This document shows, piece after piece, positions 17,022-25,818 of a stretch of 64,000 bases of DNA. The number at the start of each line of letters is the position of its first letter. The first letter of the stretch is position 1. A program made the position numbers and the translations under genes. The stretch is from Spirochaetaceae bacterium (GTDB lineage: Bacteria > Spirochaetota > Spirochaetia > Treponematales > Treponemataceae): positions 51,972 through 115,971 of the forward strand of contig JAGAOP010000060.1 in the NCBI GenBank assembly GCA_017623685.1, in the 5' to 3' direction. Below the pieces are notes generated by a model. The model was not told the origin of the DNA and made no database searches. It saw only the letters and a program-made list of their open reading frames with translations.

Positions 17022-19469
17022 ATGGAAGAAATACAGACACCAGAAGGTGGAACACTTATTCCTGTTTCTATTGAAACAGAAATGAAAAAATCATACATAG
17101 ACTATTCTATGTCTGTTATTGTATCTCGTGCATTACCTGATGTTCGTGATGGTTTAAAGCCAATTCATAGGCGAATTTTATTTGCTATGAACGAAGAAGG
17201 TTTGCATGCTTCTGGAAAAACTAGAAAATGTGCAACTGTAGTTGGTGATGTACTTGGTCGTTATCATCCTCATGGAGATGCTTCTGTTTATGATGCTTTA
17301 GTTCGCTTAGGACAACATTTTTCCATGCGATATATGCCTGTTTTTAAACAGGGAAATTTTGGTGGAATTGATGGAAGCCCTGCTGCTGCAATGCGTTATA
17401 CAGAGGCAAAAATGTCTACCATTGCAGAAGAAATGGTAGAAGATATAAAAAAAGAAACTGTTGATTTTATTCCAAACTTTGATGACACAAGACAAGAGCC
17501 AACAGTTCTTCCTGCAAAATTTCCCTTTCTTTTAACAAATGGGTCAAATGGTATTGCTGTAGGAATGGCAACAAATATGCCACCTCATAACTTGCGCGAA
17601 GTGTGTGCAGCAATTTGTGCTTATATTGATAATCCAGAAATACAAATTGACGAATTATGTTCTATTGTCAAAGGTCCAGATTTTCCAACTGGTGGTATTA
17701 TTTTTGGAAAACGTGGAATCAAACAAGCTTATAAAACAGGAAGAGGTAAGCTTCTTGTTCGTGGTCGTTTTACAATAGATGTTGATAAACGTGGAAAAGA
17801 AACAATTATTTTTACAGAAGTTCCATATCAAGTTAGAACTGATGATTTATGCAAAAGAATTGGTGAACTGGCTCGTGATAAAATAATTGAAGGTATAGAA
17901 AGTGTAAATGATGGTTCAGCAGGGGACGATGTAAAAATTGAAATAGCTCTTAAAAAAAGTGCTATAGCAAAAGTAGTTTTAAATCAGCTTTTTTCAAAAA
18001 CTGCATTGCAATCTTCTTTTGGTGTAATAAATCTTGCTCTGGTTAATGGTCGTCCAGAAGTTCTAACACTTAAAGATTTAATAAAACACTTTGTTACTCA
18101 TCGCCAAGAAGTTATTACAAGGCGAACAAAATATGATCTTCGTAAAGCAGAAGAAAGAGCACATATTTTGCGTGCTTTAATTGTTGCTATCAATAATATT
18201 GATGAAGTAATCAAAATTATTCGTGCTTCAAGAGATACACAATCAGCAAAAAATGCTTTGATGGAAAGATTCGACTTTGATGATGTTCAAGCTCAAGCTA
18301 TTGTTGATATGCAACTCAAGCGACTTACAAGTTTAGAAATTCAAGATTTAAAACAAGAATTGGAAGAACTTGAAGCCTTAATTGTTCACCTAAAAGATTT
18401 GTTAGCTCATCCAGAAAAAATTCTTGCTTTAATAAAAGAAGAAACAGACGAGATTGCAAAGAAATATGGTGATGAGCGTCGTACAGACATTGTTACAGAC
18501 GAAGTAGAACAAATCAATATTGAAGATTTGATAAAAGAAGAAGAAATGGTTATTCTTATATCAAATCTTGGTTATATTAAACGAATTCCTGTTTCTGCCT
18601 ATAAAACTCAGGGTAAAGGTGGAAAGGGTAGTGCAAGTGCCAAACTTGTAGAAGACGACTTTATAAACCAAGTTTTCATAGCTTCTACCCACGACTATGT
18701 TATGTTCATAACAAATGAAGGTAAAGGATATTGGCTTAAAGTTCACGAGATTCCAGAAGCCGGGCGTAATTCCAGAGGCTCTCACATAAAAGGACTTTTG
18801 ACAGTTTCTCCAAATGAAGAAATCACAACAGTTGTTTCCTTGAAGGAATTTAGTGATGATCAATATTTGTTTATGACAACAGCAGCTGGTGTTGTAAAAA
18901 AAGTTCAAACTAGTCAATTTGCAAATGCAAAAACCCGAGGTATTATTGCAATTCGTTTAGATGATGGAGATAAATTAGTTTCTGCTATGCTTACTTCTGG
19001 AAATGATGAGTTACTATTTATTAGTCGTCGTGGTCAGGCTTTGCGTATAACAGAAACTTCTGTTCGTCCAATGGGTCGTGCAGGGCGTGGTGTAACCGGT
19101 ATGAAACTTGCACAAGGTGACGAAGTAGCTGCTGCTCTTTGTGTTGTTCCAGAAGAAATGATGCTGTTATTAACAGAAAAAGGTTCTGGAAAAAGAGTTA
19201 GTTTTGAAGAATTTTCTAGCCATGGACGAGGAACAGGTGGCCAACGAGTTTATAATATTACCGAAAAAACAGGTGAAATAATTGGTGCAATAAATGTTGC
19301 TGAATTTGATGAAGCTGTTTGTATTACAAGTCAAGGTAAATCTTTAAGAGTTGCAGCAGATTCAGTTGCAAAACAAGGTCGTTCTGCATCTGGGGTCCGA
19401 GTATTCAACATAGACCCACCAGATATGGTTATTGGATTAGATAGAGTTGCCAACGAAGAAAAAGAATAA
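17022..19469 (+). CDS. gyrA: DNA gyrase subunit A
   Basis: DNA cleavage and wrapping subunit of gyrase, 815 residues. The winged-helix region contains AAAMRYTEAKMS with the catalytic tyrosine at the RYTEA motif. The beta-pinwheel C-terminal domain contains the GyrA-box-like QGKGGKGS near 530. In the quinolone-determining helix the sequence is HPHGDASVYDALVR, so the position equivalent to E. coli Ser83 is Ala and Asp87 is kept. AAGGA lies 8 nt before the ATG. The gene is followed by a structured intergenic segment with a terminator (19651-19684). Confidence 0.97.
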   Translation: MEEIQTPEGGTLIPVSIETEMKKSYIDYSMSVIVSRALPDVRDGLKPIHRRILFAMNEEGLHASGKTRKCATVVGDVLGRYHPHGDASVYDALVRLGQHFSMRYMPVFKQGNFGGIDGSPAAAMRYTEAKMSTIAEEMVEDIKKETVDFIPNFDDTRQEPTVLPAKFPFLLTNGSNGIAVGMATNMPPHNLREVCAAICAYIDNPEIQIDELCSIVKGPDFPTGGIIFGKRGIKQAYKTGRGKLLVRGRFTIDVDKRGKETIIFTEVPYQVRTDDLCKRIGELARDKIIEGIESVNDGSAGDDVKIEIALKKSAIAKVVLNQLFSKTALQSSFGVINLALVNGRPEVLTLKDLIKHFVTHRQEVITRRTKYDLRKAEERAHILRALIVAINNIDEVIKIIRASRDTQSAKNALMERFDFDDVQAQAIVDMQLKRLTSLEIQDLKQELEELEALIVHLKDLLAHPEKILALIKEETDEIAKKYGDERRTDIVTDEVEQINIEDLIKEEEMVILISNLGYIKRIPVSAYKTQGKGGKGSASAKLVEDDFINQVFIASTHDYVMFITNEGKGYWLKVHEIPEAGRNSRGSHIKGLLTVSPNEEITTVVSLKEFSDDQYLFMTTAAGVVKKVQTSQFANAKTRGIIAIRLDDGDKLVSAMLTSGNDELLFISRRGQALRITETSVRPMGRAGRGVTGMKLAQGDEVAAALCVVPEEMMLLLTEKGSGKRVSFEEFSSHGRGTGGQRVYNITEKTGEIIGAINVAEFDEAVCITSQGKSLRVAADSVAKQGRSASGVRVFNIDPPDMVIGLDRVANEEKE

Positions 19470-19484
19470 TTAGGAATGAGTTTT

Positions 19485-19500
19485 TGTTTCACGTGAAACA
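19485..19500. other. parS: parS centromere-like site 1
   Basis: A perfect 16-bp palindrome TGTTTCACGTGAAACA, identical to the ParB-binding consensus, 15 bp after gyrA and about 6 kb from oriC. Confidence 0.93.
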
Positions 19501-19601
19501 TTAAATATTGTGCAATAATAATTGTAACTTGTGAAAAAGAATATTTGTTTATCTTTTATAGAAAGGTTCAAAGCAGATTCTTGAAATGGATTTTTCTATT
19601 A

Positions 19602-19684
19602 TTGATGAGATTTAGGGTATGGGGATGAAACTCATCAAGTTTATCAGGCAAAGGCTGAAGACATTTATGTTTTCAGCCTTTTTT
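19602..19684 (+). terminator. Two hairpins between the parS sites, the second a Rho-independent terminator
   Basis: Hairpin one pairs TTGATGAG (19602-19609) with CTCATCAA (19631-19638) around a G-rich loop. Hairpin two pairs AAGGCTGAA (19651-19659) with TTCAGCCTT (19672-19680) and runs directly into a T tract. The second is a good intrinsic terminator for gyrBA or for a separate short transcript. The region 19501-19650 has no credible ORF. Confidence 0.7.
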
Positions 19685-19699
19685 GTTTCACGTGAAACA
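19684..19699. other. parS: parS centromere-like site 2
   Basis: A second perfect TGTTTCACGTGAAACA, 183 bp from site 1 and immediately after the terminator T tract, upstream of pyrE. Confidence 0.93.
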
Positions 19700-19745
19700 T
19701 TATAAAATACTTTCTTTTACATATATTTTATGATAAAATATTTAT

Positions 19746-20408
19746 ATGACATACAAAGAAGAATTTATTAAATTTATGAGTGAAAGTGGAGTTTTAACAT
19801 TTGGTAATTTCACTTTGAAGAGTGGAAGAAAAGCACCTTATTTTATTAACACTGGAAACTATATGAAAGGTTCCCATTTAGCAAAATTAGGTACTTTTTA
19901 TGCAGAGTGTATCAAAGAAAATAATATTGATGCAGATATTTTATTTGGTCCAGCATATAAAGGAATTCCCCTGTCTGTTTGTGCATCCCTATCTTTATTT
20001 TCAAAGTATGGTATAGATATGTACTATAGTTTTGATCGAAAAGAAATTAAAGATCATGGGGAAGGAGGAATGTTCATAGGTAAACAGCCAAAAGATGAAG
20101 ATAGAGTTATTATAATTGAAGATGTAATGACCAGTGGAAAAGCTTTAAAAGAAGTATTACCTAAATTACAAGAAGCAGCAAAAGTAAAGGTTGTTGCAAT
20201 GGTAATAACTGTGGATCGCATGGAAAAAGCTTTAGAAGGTGAACTTTCAGCTGTTCAATCGGTTTATCAAGAATATGGCATTCCAGTTTATTCTATTGTT
20301 ACAATTAACGATATAATTCAAGCACTAGAAAAAGGAATAATACCAGGAAAAGAACATTTACAAGCTATGAAAGATTATCGTAGTCAGTACGGAGTAGAAA
20401 CTAAATAA
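19746..20408 (+). CDS. pyrE: Orotate phosphoribosyltransferase
   Basis: Converts orotate and PRPP to orotidine 5'-phosphate in pyrimidine synthesis. The 220-residue sequence shows FGNFTLKSGRKAPYFINTG near residue 19, the substrate segment LFGPAYKGIPL, the flexible catalytic loop around FDRKEIKDHGEGG, and the PRPP-binding motif VIIIEDVMTSGKAL near 120. The length suits the bacterial class (about 213-225). There is no clear Shine-Dalgarno sequence before the ATG; a TAAAAT lies 6 nt upstream but without a convincing -35. It is the first gene of a rightward cluster, and the next gene begins 5 nt after it. Confidence 0.93.
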   Translation: MTYKEEFIKFMSESGVLTFGNFTLKSGRKAPYFINTGNYMKGSHLAKLGTFYAECIKENNIDADILFGPAYKGIPLSVCASLSLFSKYGIDMYYSFDRKEIKDHGEGGMFIGKQPKDEDRVIIIEDVMTSGKALKEVLPKLQEAAKVKVVAMVITVDRMEKALEGELSAVQSVYQEYGIPVYSIVTINDIIQALEKGIIPGKEHLQAMKDYRSQYGVETK

Positions 20409-20413
20409 AAAAG

Positions 20414-21349
20414 ATGAATTATTCATACATAAAAACAGATGGTGAAATTCTCCAACTGATAAAAAATTGGAAGGTACAAAATATTCAGCAAATTGCTATG
20501 GATTTTGAATGTGAATCTAATTTGCATTGTTATGGAGAACATCTTTGTCTTGTTCAAATTTATGATGGTAACAACTTTTTTTTGGTTGATACATTGGAAA
20601 AGAATGTTACTAACACTGGATTAAAAGCATTATTGGAAAGCAAAGATATTCAAAAAATATGGTTTGATTGCTCTTTTGATGCTAATCTTCTTTGGAAAAA
20701 GCACAAAATAAAAATTTGTAATGTGTATGATTTATTTCGTGAAGCTACTACCCTTGGAATAAAAGGGGGTTTAAGTTTTATGGTTCAAAAATATGTTTTA
20801 CAATCAGAAGAAAATCAAGTTAAAAAGGAAGAAGCAAATTTTAAGGAAAAAACTTCAAAAAAAAGGTTTCAACAAGCAAACTGGATGAAAAGACCTATCA
20901 GTCCTGAACAAATTGAATATGCTCTTTCTGATGTAAAACATTTATTTGAATTAAAAAAAATTTTGGACAATATGGCAAAGGAAAGAAATTTGCTAGATGA
21001 AATTATTAAGGGAATGGAAATTTTGCCTCATTTAAAAACATCAAAAAAACCTGGATATCTAAAATTACCTGGTTACAAAAGGATGAATTATCAACAAAAA
21101 ACTTATGCCAGATATTTTTTTGAAGTTTGGGATAATACGGCAAAAATATATAATTGGCCACCTTTTTGGGTTTTAAACAAATACGTTATTACTGATTTTG
21201 CAAAAAAAATCCCCTATGAATCCATGGAAAAATTATTTTTCCAAAGAAATAAAAGTGGAGAACGGAAAAAAACTGATGAACAGGAAAAGCGACTGCTGCA
21301 GAATCTTATATTAGCAAAAGAAAAAGCAGATAAAGAAATTAACAAATAA
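20414..21349 (+). CDS. Ribonuclease D-like 3'-5' exonuclease
   Basis: A DEDD-family exonuclease of 311 residues. ExoI is IAMDFECESNLHCYG near residues 27-41, ExoII is IWFDCSFDANLLW near 78, and ExoIII is IEYALSDVKHLFEL near 176 with the YxxxD pattern. The family trims tRNA 3' ends and other structured RNAs. After the nuclease fold comes a basic region (about 200-310) where RNase D carries HRDC domains; only one HRDC-like helical unit seems possible, so the protein is shorter than E. coli RNase D (375). The gene is 5 nt after pyrE with only a poor AAAAAG ribosome binding site, implying coupled translation. Confidence 0.82.
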   Translation: MNYSYIKTDGEILQLIKNWKVQNIQQIAMDFECESNLHCYGEHLCLVQIYDGNNFFLVDTLEKNVTNTGLKALLESKDIQKIWFDCSFDANLLWKKHKIKICNVYDLFREATTLGIKGGLSFMVQKYVLQSEENQVKKEEANFKEKTSKKRFQQANWMKRPISPEQIEYALSDVKHLFELKKILDNMAKERNLLDEIIKGMEILPHLKTSKKPGYLKLPGYKRMNYQQKTYARYFFEVWDNTAKIYNWPPFWVLNKYVITDFAKKIPYESMEKLFFQRNKSGERKKTDEQEKRLLQNLILAKEKADKEINK

Positions 21350-21385
21350 TTTTTTTCAAATGTGTACTTTACTAAAGAATTAATA

Positions 21386-21391
21386 TATACT
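21386..21391 (+). promoter_or_regulatory. Likely -10 box of the NYN gene (leaderless geometry)
   Basis: TATACT followed by 6 nt and the ATG at 21398. No ribosome binding site precedes the ATG, and no good -35 is visible. Confidence 0.45.
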
Positions 21392-21397
21392 TTTTAT

Positions 21398-22384
21398 ATG
21401 AACAAAAAGAAAACAGCAATTTTATGGGATATTGAAAATGTAACACCTTCTTCTGGGTCATCATATATCCAATCTATAATTGATAAAATATCTGAAACAG
21501 GTACAGTTTCTTATGCCATGGCATTTGGGGATTGGAATAAAAATGCTATCCGTAATATTGCTGCAGAATTAGCTTCAAATAGTTTTGAATTGATTCATAT
21601 TCCTGCCTCTAGAAAAGATAGTTCAGATATGTCTATGGTAACACATGGAGTTGAGTTGATTTTTCAATATCCTCATATTGAACGATATGTTTTAATAACT
21701 GGTGATGCAGATTTTAGACCCTTATTACTGTCTTTGCGAAAATACGGAAAACAAACAATGATAATTTGTGACGTTAAAAGGAATGCATCCGAAGATTTAT
21801 TAAAAATGGCAGATGAATATCTAGATTACCGACAAATAATTGCAGAAGATGATGTTTCTGATGAGGATACAAAAGATGATTTAAAAAATAAAGAGAAAGG
21901 CTTAGATAGAAAAATGTCTAAACAACAAGCTTTTGAATTATTAGAAGAAGCTGTTAGTATAATGATTACAGAAAAAGCAGGAAAACCCGTTCCTATTGGT
22001 GCAGTAAAAATCAGGATAAAATTATTAAACGCTGCTTTTGATGAAAAAAAATTAGGGTTTCGTACATGGAAAAGTTTTGTAAGTAGGGCAGTTCAAGAAA
22101 CTCATATTCGATATGCAGGTATAGATGAACAAAATATTATGCTTGATGATGTGGCATTAGTAAAAAAACATATTCCAGAAGTATTTTCGGATTTGTTAAA
22201 AAATCTTCCTGAAGAAAAGGAAAATACAGATTTAGGTTGGATTCGTTTTGAAGAAGTTTCAAAAAAAATCAACTACAGAAATTATGGATATAATCAGTTT
22301 AAGAAACTTGCCCTTGATGCAGAAAAAAGAGGTTTTGTTGAAGTTAGAAATAATGGTACTACATGGGAAATAAAGAAACTATAA
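21398..22384 (+). CDS. NYN-domain protein with C-terminal OST-HTH/LOTUS-like domains
   Basis: A 328-residue protein opening with a PIN-like NYN nuclease domain: TAILWDIENVTPSSG near residue 5, SYAMAFGDWN near 37, and the acidic ITGDADFRPLLLSLRKYGK near 99. Asp residues in these three places match the metal-binding set of NYN RNases. After a short acidic linker come a LOTUS/OST-HTH-like module (about 170-245: GAVKIRIKLLN and RTWKSFVSRA) and a second winged-helix-like module at the end (WIRFEEVSKKI). The family degrades or processes RNA, and the LOTUS part may bind G-rich or structured RNA. The frame is open from a GTG at 21362, but the ATG at 21398 begins the conserved domain and sits 6 nt after a TATACT. 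Confidence 0.78.
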   Translation: MNKKKTAILWDIENVTPSSGSSYIQSIIDKISETGTVSYAMAFGDWNKNAIRNIAAELASNSFELIHIPASRKDSSDMSMVTHGVELIFQYPHIERYVLITGDADFRPLLLSLRKYGKQTMIICDVKRNASEDLLKMADEYLDYRQIIAEDDVSDEDTKDDLKNKEKGLDRKMSKQQAFELLEEAVSIMITEKAGKPVPIGAVKIRIKLLNAAFDEKKLGFRTWKSFVSRAVQETHIRYAGIDEQNIMLDDVALVKKHIPEVFSDLLKNLPEEKENTDLGWIRFEEVSKKINYRNYGYNQFKKLALDAEKRGFVEVRNNGTTWEIKKL

Positions 22385-22390
22385 TAGATT

Positions 22391-22451
22391 AGGAAATATA
22401 TAGGGGTATGGGGTATATAATAATCTTATAAATTTAACTACAATATTTCCT
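22391..22451. repeat. Long-loop inverted repeat upstream of the HD-domain gene
   Basis: AGGAAATAT (22391-22399) pairs with ATATTTCCT (22443-22451) across a 43-nt loop containing a G-rich GGGGTATGGGG. It lies between the NYN and HD genes, just before the AGGAG ribosome binding site of the latter. Confidence 0.35.
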
Positions 22452-22480
22452 TAAAATATTTATGCTTAGGAGAAACCAAA

Positions 22481-23347
22481 ATGAAGTCACCTAAAGAAAT
22501 TGCTTTGGAAAAAAGAATAATTTCATTGTTAGAAGAAATAGCTACAGAAAATGGTTTTATTCAAAAGAAAGAGGAAAAATATTTACCATTAGAAATTGTA
22601 AAAGATTTAATGGAAGATGTAGAAATTCATATGGTTCAAGATTATGCCAATGATGTTTCAATTATTCGATTAGGATACAACGACCATGGTCCAGTTCATA
22701 TGAGGACGGTAACAAAAAACGCAATAAAAATGATGGCGTTGCTAAAAAAAGCTGGGGTAAAGACAAATTTAGAAGAAGAAGGAATTGGATCTTTTGAAGA
22801 AAGTTTAAGTGCGGTAATTTTAGCTTCTTTTTTTCATGATTTAGGTATGTCTGTTGGGCGACAAGACCACGAGGTTTTTAGTGTTTCTTTAGCTTTTCCA
22901 TATATAGAAAAAGTGTTGAATAAACTTTTGCCCTGTGAAGAAGAAAACGAAAAGAATAATTTAAAACGAAAAGTTTTAATCCGGTCGTTGGCGATAGAAG
23001 GAATTGCAGGGCATATGGGTTCTAGAAAAGTTCACTCTTTGGAAGCTGGAATAATTCTTGTGGCAGATGGTTGTGATATGACAAAGGGTCGAGCAAGGAT
23101 TCCCATGGCTATTAGCACAGAACCAAAAATTGGGGATATTCATAAATATTCAGCAAATTCAATAGAAAAGGTAAAAATTCATTCTGGAACTGATAAGCCC
23201 ATTCGTATAGAAGTTACAATGTCTAGCGATGTAGGTTTTTTTCAAATAGAAGAAGTACTTCTACAAAAAATAAATTGTAGCCCAGTAAAACCATATATTG
23301 AACTTTTGGCAGGTGTCGAAGGTTCAGAATTAAAGCAATATTTATAA
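22481..23347 (+). CDS. HD-domain phosphohydrolase
   Basis: A 288-residue HD protein. Metal ligands are visible in order: HGPVHMRTV near residue 70, FFHDLGM near 119 (the His-Asp pair), AGHMG near 178 and VADGCDM near 197. A C-terminal beta-rich domain follows (about 235-288). HD enzymes of this layout hydrolyse phosphate esters of nucleotides or nucleic acids; no substrate can be named. AGGAG lies 8 nt before the ATG, and queH begins 2 nt after the stop, so they are co-transcribed. Confidence 0.8.
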   Translation: MKSPKEIALEKRIISLLEEIATENGFIQKKEEKYLPLEIVKDLMEDVEIHMVQDYANDVSIIRLGYNDHGPVHMRTVTKNAIKMMALLKKAGVKTNLEEEGIGSFEESLSAVILASFFHDLGMSVGRQDHEVFSVSLAFPYIEKVLNKLLPCEEENEKNNLKRKVLIRSLAIEGIAGHMGSRKVHSLEAGIILVADGCDMTKGRARIPMAISTEPKIGDIHKYSANSIEKVKIHSGTDKPIRIEVTMSSDVGFFQIEEVLLQKINCSPVKPYIELLAGVEGSELKQYL

Positions 23348-23349
23348 TT

Positions 23350-24012
23350 ATGGAAAAGCAAGATTTTAATCGGTTAATGGAGCATCAACTTTCAGAAATA
23401 AAGGAAGTTTTTTTGAATAAAAAACCTACTTTACTTTTACATGCTTGTTGTGCTCCCTGTAGTTCTTTTGTTTTAGAACGCCTTGCTGAAGTTTTTTCCA
23501 TTACAATTTATTATTATAATCCAAATATTCATCCACAAAATGAATATGACCGTAGAATTAAAGAGTTAGATGATTTTATTCATAAATTCAGCCTTGCAAA
23601 AAATATTAACTTGATTGTACCAAAATATATTCCAGAAGAATATTTTGAAGCAACAAATGTTTTAAAAGAGGAATTTTTACAAAAAGAAGCCGAACGTGGT
23701 GAAAGATGTTTTAGATGCTATAATTTTCGCATGAAAAAAGCCTATGAATTTGCTGTAGAAAATAATTTCGATTATTTTACAACAACTCTTTCGATTAGCC
23801 CACATAAAGATGCAAAAAAGATAAATTTCATCGGTGAAGAATTAGAAAAAAATTTTATGAGCCAAAAGAATTCAACAAAATATTTGTTTGCAGATTTTAA
23901 GAAAAAAAATGGCTTTAAACGGTCTTTAGAAATTTCTACAGAATATGGCTTATATCGGCAAGATTATTGTGGTTGTGTTTTTTCTGCAAAAACTAATTTA
24001 AACCAGTTATAG
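23350..24012 (+). CDS. queH: Epoxyqueuosine reductase QueH
   Basis: Catalyses the last step of queuosine biosynthesis in tRNA. QueH (formerly DUF208) is the non-cobalamin alternative to QueG. Its diagnostic cysteines are all present: HACCAPCSSFVLERL near residue 31, GERCFRCYNFRM near 117, and YRQDYCGCVFS close to the end. The middle holds YYYNPNIHPQNEYDRR and TTTLSISPHKDAKKIN, both family-typical. The length of 220 residues is normal. Its 3' end overlaps the end of the convergent acetolactate synthase gene by 20 nt. Confidence 0.93.
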   Translation: MEKQDFNRLMEHQLSEIKEVFLNKKPTLLLHACCAPCSSFVLERLAEVFSITIYYYNPNIHPQNEYDRRIKELDDFIHKFSLAKNINLIVPKYIPEEYFEATNVLKEEFLQKEAERGERCFRCYNFRMKKAYEFAVENNFDYFTTTLSISPHKDAKKINFIGEELEKNFMSQKNSTKYLFADFKKKNGFKRSLEISTEYGLYRQDYCGCVFSAKTNLNQL

Positions 24013-25717
24013 CATCTATATTTGGTTTTCCTGCAGGTACAAAAGGGAATACGTTTTCCTCCTGTGGAATTTTACAACGCACAAAAGCAGGCCCACCATT
24101 TTTTGGGAATGCCAAATTATACCATTCATTGTTTTCTGCAACATCTACAGCTGGAATACCAAAGCCCTTCGCTATAGTGATTAAATCCGGTTGCTTCAAA
24201 AAAATGCTAGCTGAATAATTTTTGTTAAATAAAAATTCTTGTTGTTGCCTTACCATGCCTAAACTACCATTTTCAAAAACAATAACAGTTACATTTAGAT
24301 TATGTTCCGCAAGGGTTGCCAATTCTTGAATATTCATCATTATTGAGCCATCTCCGGAAAAACAAATAATTCGTTTGTCTGGATTTGCAAAAGCAGCTCC
24401 GATAGCAACAGGTAATCCAAAGCCCATAGTTCCGAGAGATCCACTGGTTAAAAATTGTCTAGGTTTTTCCACAGGAAAAGCTTGAGCAGACCACATTTGA
24501 TGTTGCCCTACGTCTGTTGTTACAATAAGTGCATCTGGGGAAATTCCTGCTTTATTTGCCATTTCTGGAACAGAAGAAATAAATTCTTTTGGATTAATAT
24601 TGTTTGTTTTTTGTTTTGATTTATTTTCTACAGTAATATTTTTTTGTTTTAATTTTTGAACATTTTCTAACCAGGGATTTACAGGTTCAAGATTGTCTAA
24701 TTCCCTAAGTCGCTGAGTTACTGCAGGAATAATTGATTCACAGTCTGCAATAATATGATAGCTAGATTGTAGGATTTTGTTCACTTCTGCTGCATCAATA
24801 TCCACATGTAGAATTTTTGCTTTTGGGCAAAATTGAGAAACAATTCCTGTAGCTCTATCATCAAAACGAACTCCGGCGGCGAAAACAACATCAGAGTCAT
24901 AAATAATTTGATTTGCAGTTGTAGAGCCATGCATTCCCACCATTCCACACCATAATTTATTTGATTCAGGTAAACAACCTATTCCCATTAAACTTGAAAC
25001 AACAGGCATTGGATAAACCTGAAGTAATTTATCTAATGCTTTTGCACTTTGGGGTGTATTGCAACCACCACCTGCATAGAAAACAGGTCTTTTAGATGCA
25101 GCAAGAGTTTTTGCAAAATTTTCTATCGCAAGATCAAGTTCTGAACCCTCAGTGCTAAAACGGATGGAACTTTTTTCAAGTTTTCCAGGTGAAGGCCATT
25201 TTTCAAACTGGCATTTTGCAAGCTGGACATCTCTTGGAATATCGATAAGAACAGGTCCTGGTCTACCAGACATGGCAATAGAGAATGCTTTAGGGATTGC
25301 TTGTAAAAGTTCAGTAGGAGATTTAACCAAAATACTATGTTTAGTAATGGGAAAAGATAAACCAAAGGTGTCAGCTTCTTGAAAAGCATCTGTTCCTATA
25401 AGATAGGAATTTACTTGTCCTGTTATTGCAACTAAGGGAATTGAGTCGCAGCGAGCATCTGCAATGGCGGTTAATAGATTCATGGCACCAGGACCGCTTG
25501 TTGCAATGCAAACAGCAGGTTGACCAGTTGTTCTAGCAATTCCTTGAGCAATAAAGCCTGCTGCTTGTTCATGACGAACCAAAATATGTTTTATGGAACT
25601 ACGAACTAATTCATCATATAACGGAAGGACTGATCCTCCGGGAATTCCAGCAACTTGCTTTATTCCTTGTTGCTCTAGTAATTTTACAATAATTTGAACT
25701 CCAGTGGCTTCTATCAT
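23993..25717 (-). CDS. ilvB: Acetolactate synthase, large (catalytic) subunit
   Basis: Thiamine-diphosphate enzyme of branched-chain amino acid synthesis: two pyruvate give acetolactate, or pyruvate plus 2-oxobutyrate gives acetohydroxybutyrate. The 574-residue protein shows IPGGSVLPLYDEL with RHEQAAGFIAQGIAR (cofactor-activating Glu) at the N-terminus, the FAD-domain motif YAGGGCN near 217, and the ThDP motif ICFSGDGSIMMNIQELATL in the C-terminal domain. A good AGGAG lies before the ATG at 25717. No regulatory small subunit gene (ilvN/ilvH) lies beside it. A catabolic acetolactate synthase is possible, but the FAD-type central domain favours the anabolic class. It is transcribed singly. Confidence 0.88.
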   Translation of the reverse strand: MIEATGVQIIVKLLEQQGIKQVAGIPGGSVLPLYDELVRSSIKHILVRHEQAAGFIAQGIARTTGQPAVCIATSGPGAMNLLTAIADARCDSIPLVAITGQVNSYLIGTDAFQEADTFGLSFPITKHSILVKSPTELLQAIPKAFSIAMSGRPGPVLIDIPRDVQLAKCQFEKWPSPGKLEKSSIRFSTEGSELDLAIENFAKTLAASKRPVFYAGGGCNTPQSAKALDKLLQVYPMPVVSSLMGIGCLPESNKLWCGMVGMHGSTTANQIIYDSDVVFAAGVRFDDRATGIVSQFCPKAKILHVDIDAAEVNKILQSSYHIIADCESIIPAVTQRLRELDNLEPVNPWLENVQKLKQKNITVENKSKQKTNNINPKEFISSVPEMANKAGISPDALIVTTDVGQHQMWSAQAFPVEKPRQFLTSGSLGTMGFGLPVAIGAAFANPDKRIICFSGDGSIMMNIQELATLAEHNLNVTVIVFENGSLGMVRQQQEFLFNKNYSASIFLKQPDLITIAKGFGIPAVDVAENNEWYNLAFPKNGGPAFVRCKIPQEENVFPFVPAGKPNIDAITGLN

Positions 25718-25818
25718 TATTTCTCCTAGGAAATTAATATGGATTTTTTCAAACTGCTATTGATTTATTTATTTTATCCTATAGCAACAAGATAAAAAAT
25801 ACAATATACTTTGAAAGT

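Noticed and set aside
23993..24012. Frameshift or truncation at the queH/ilvB junction
   Set aside because: Both proteins end at their usual family length; the 20-nt convergent overlap is ordinary.
25718..25818. T-box or leucine-type attenuator before ilvB
   Set aside because: Only about 100 bp separate the divergent genes and no terminator hairpin or T-box motif is visible.
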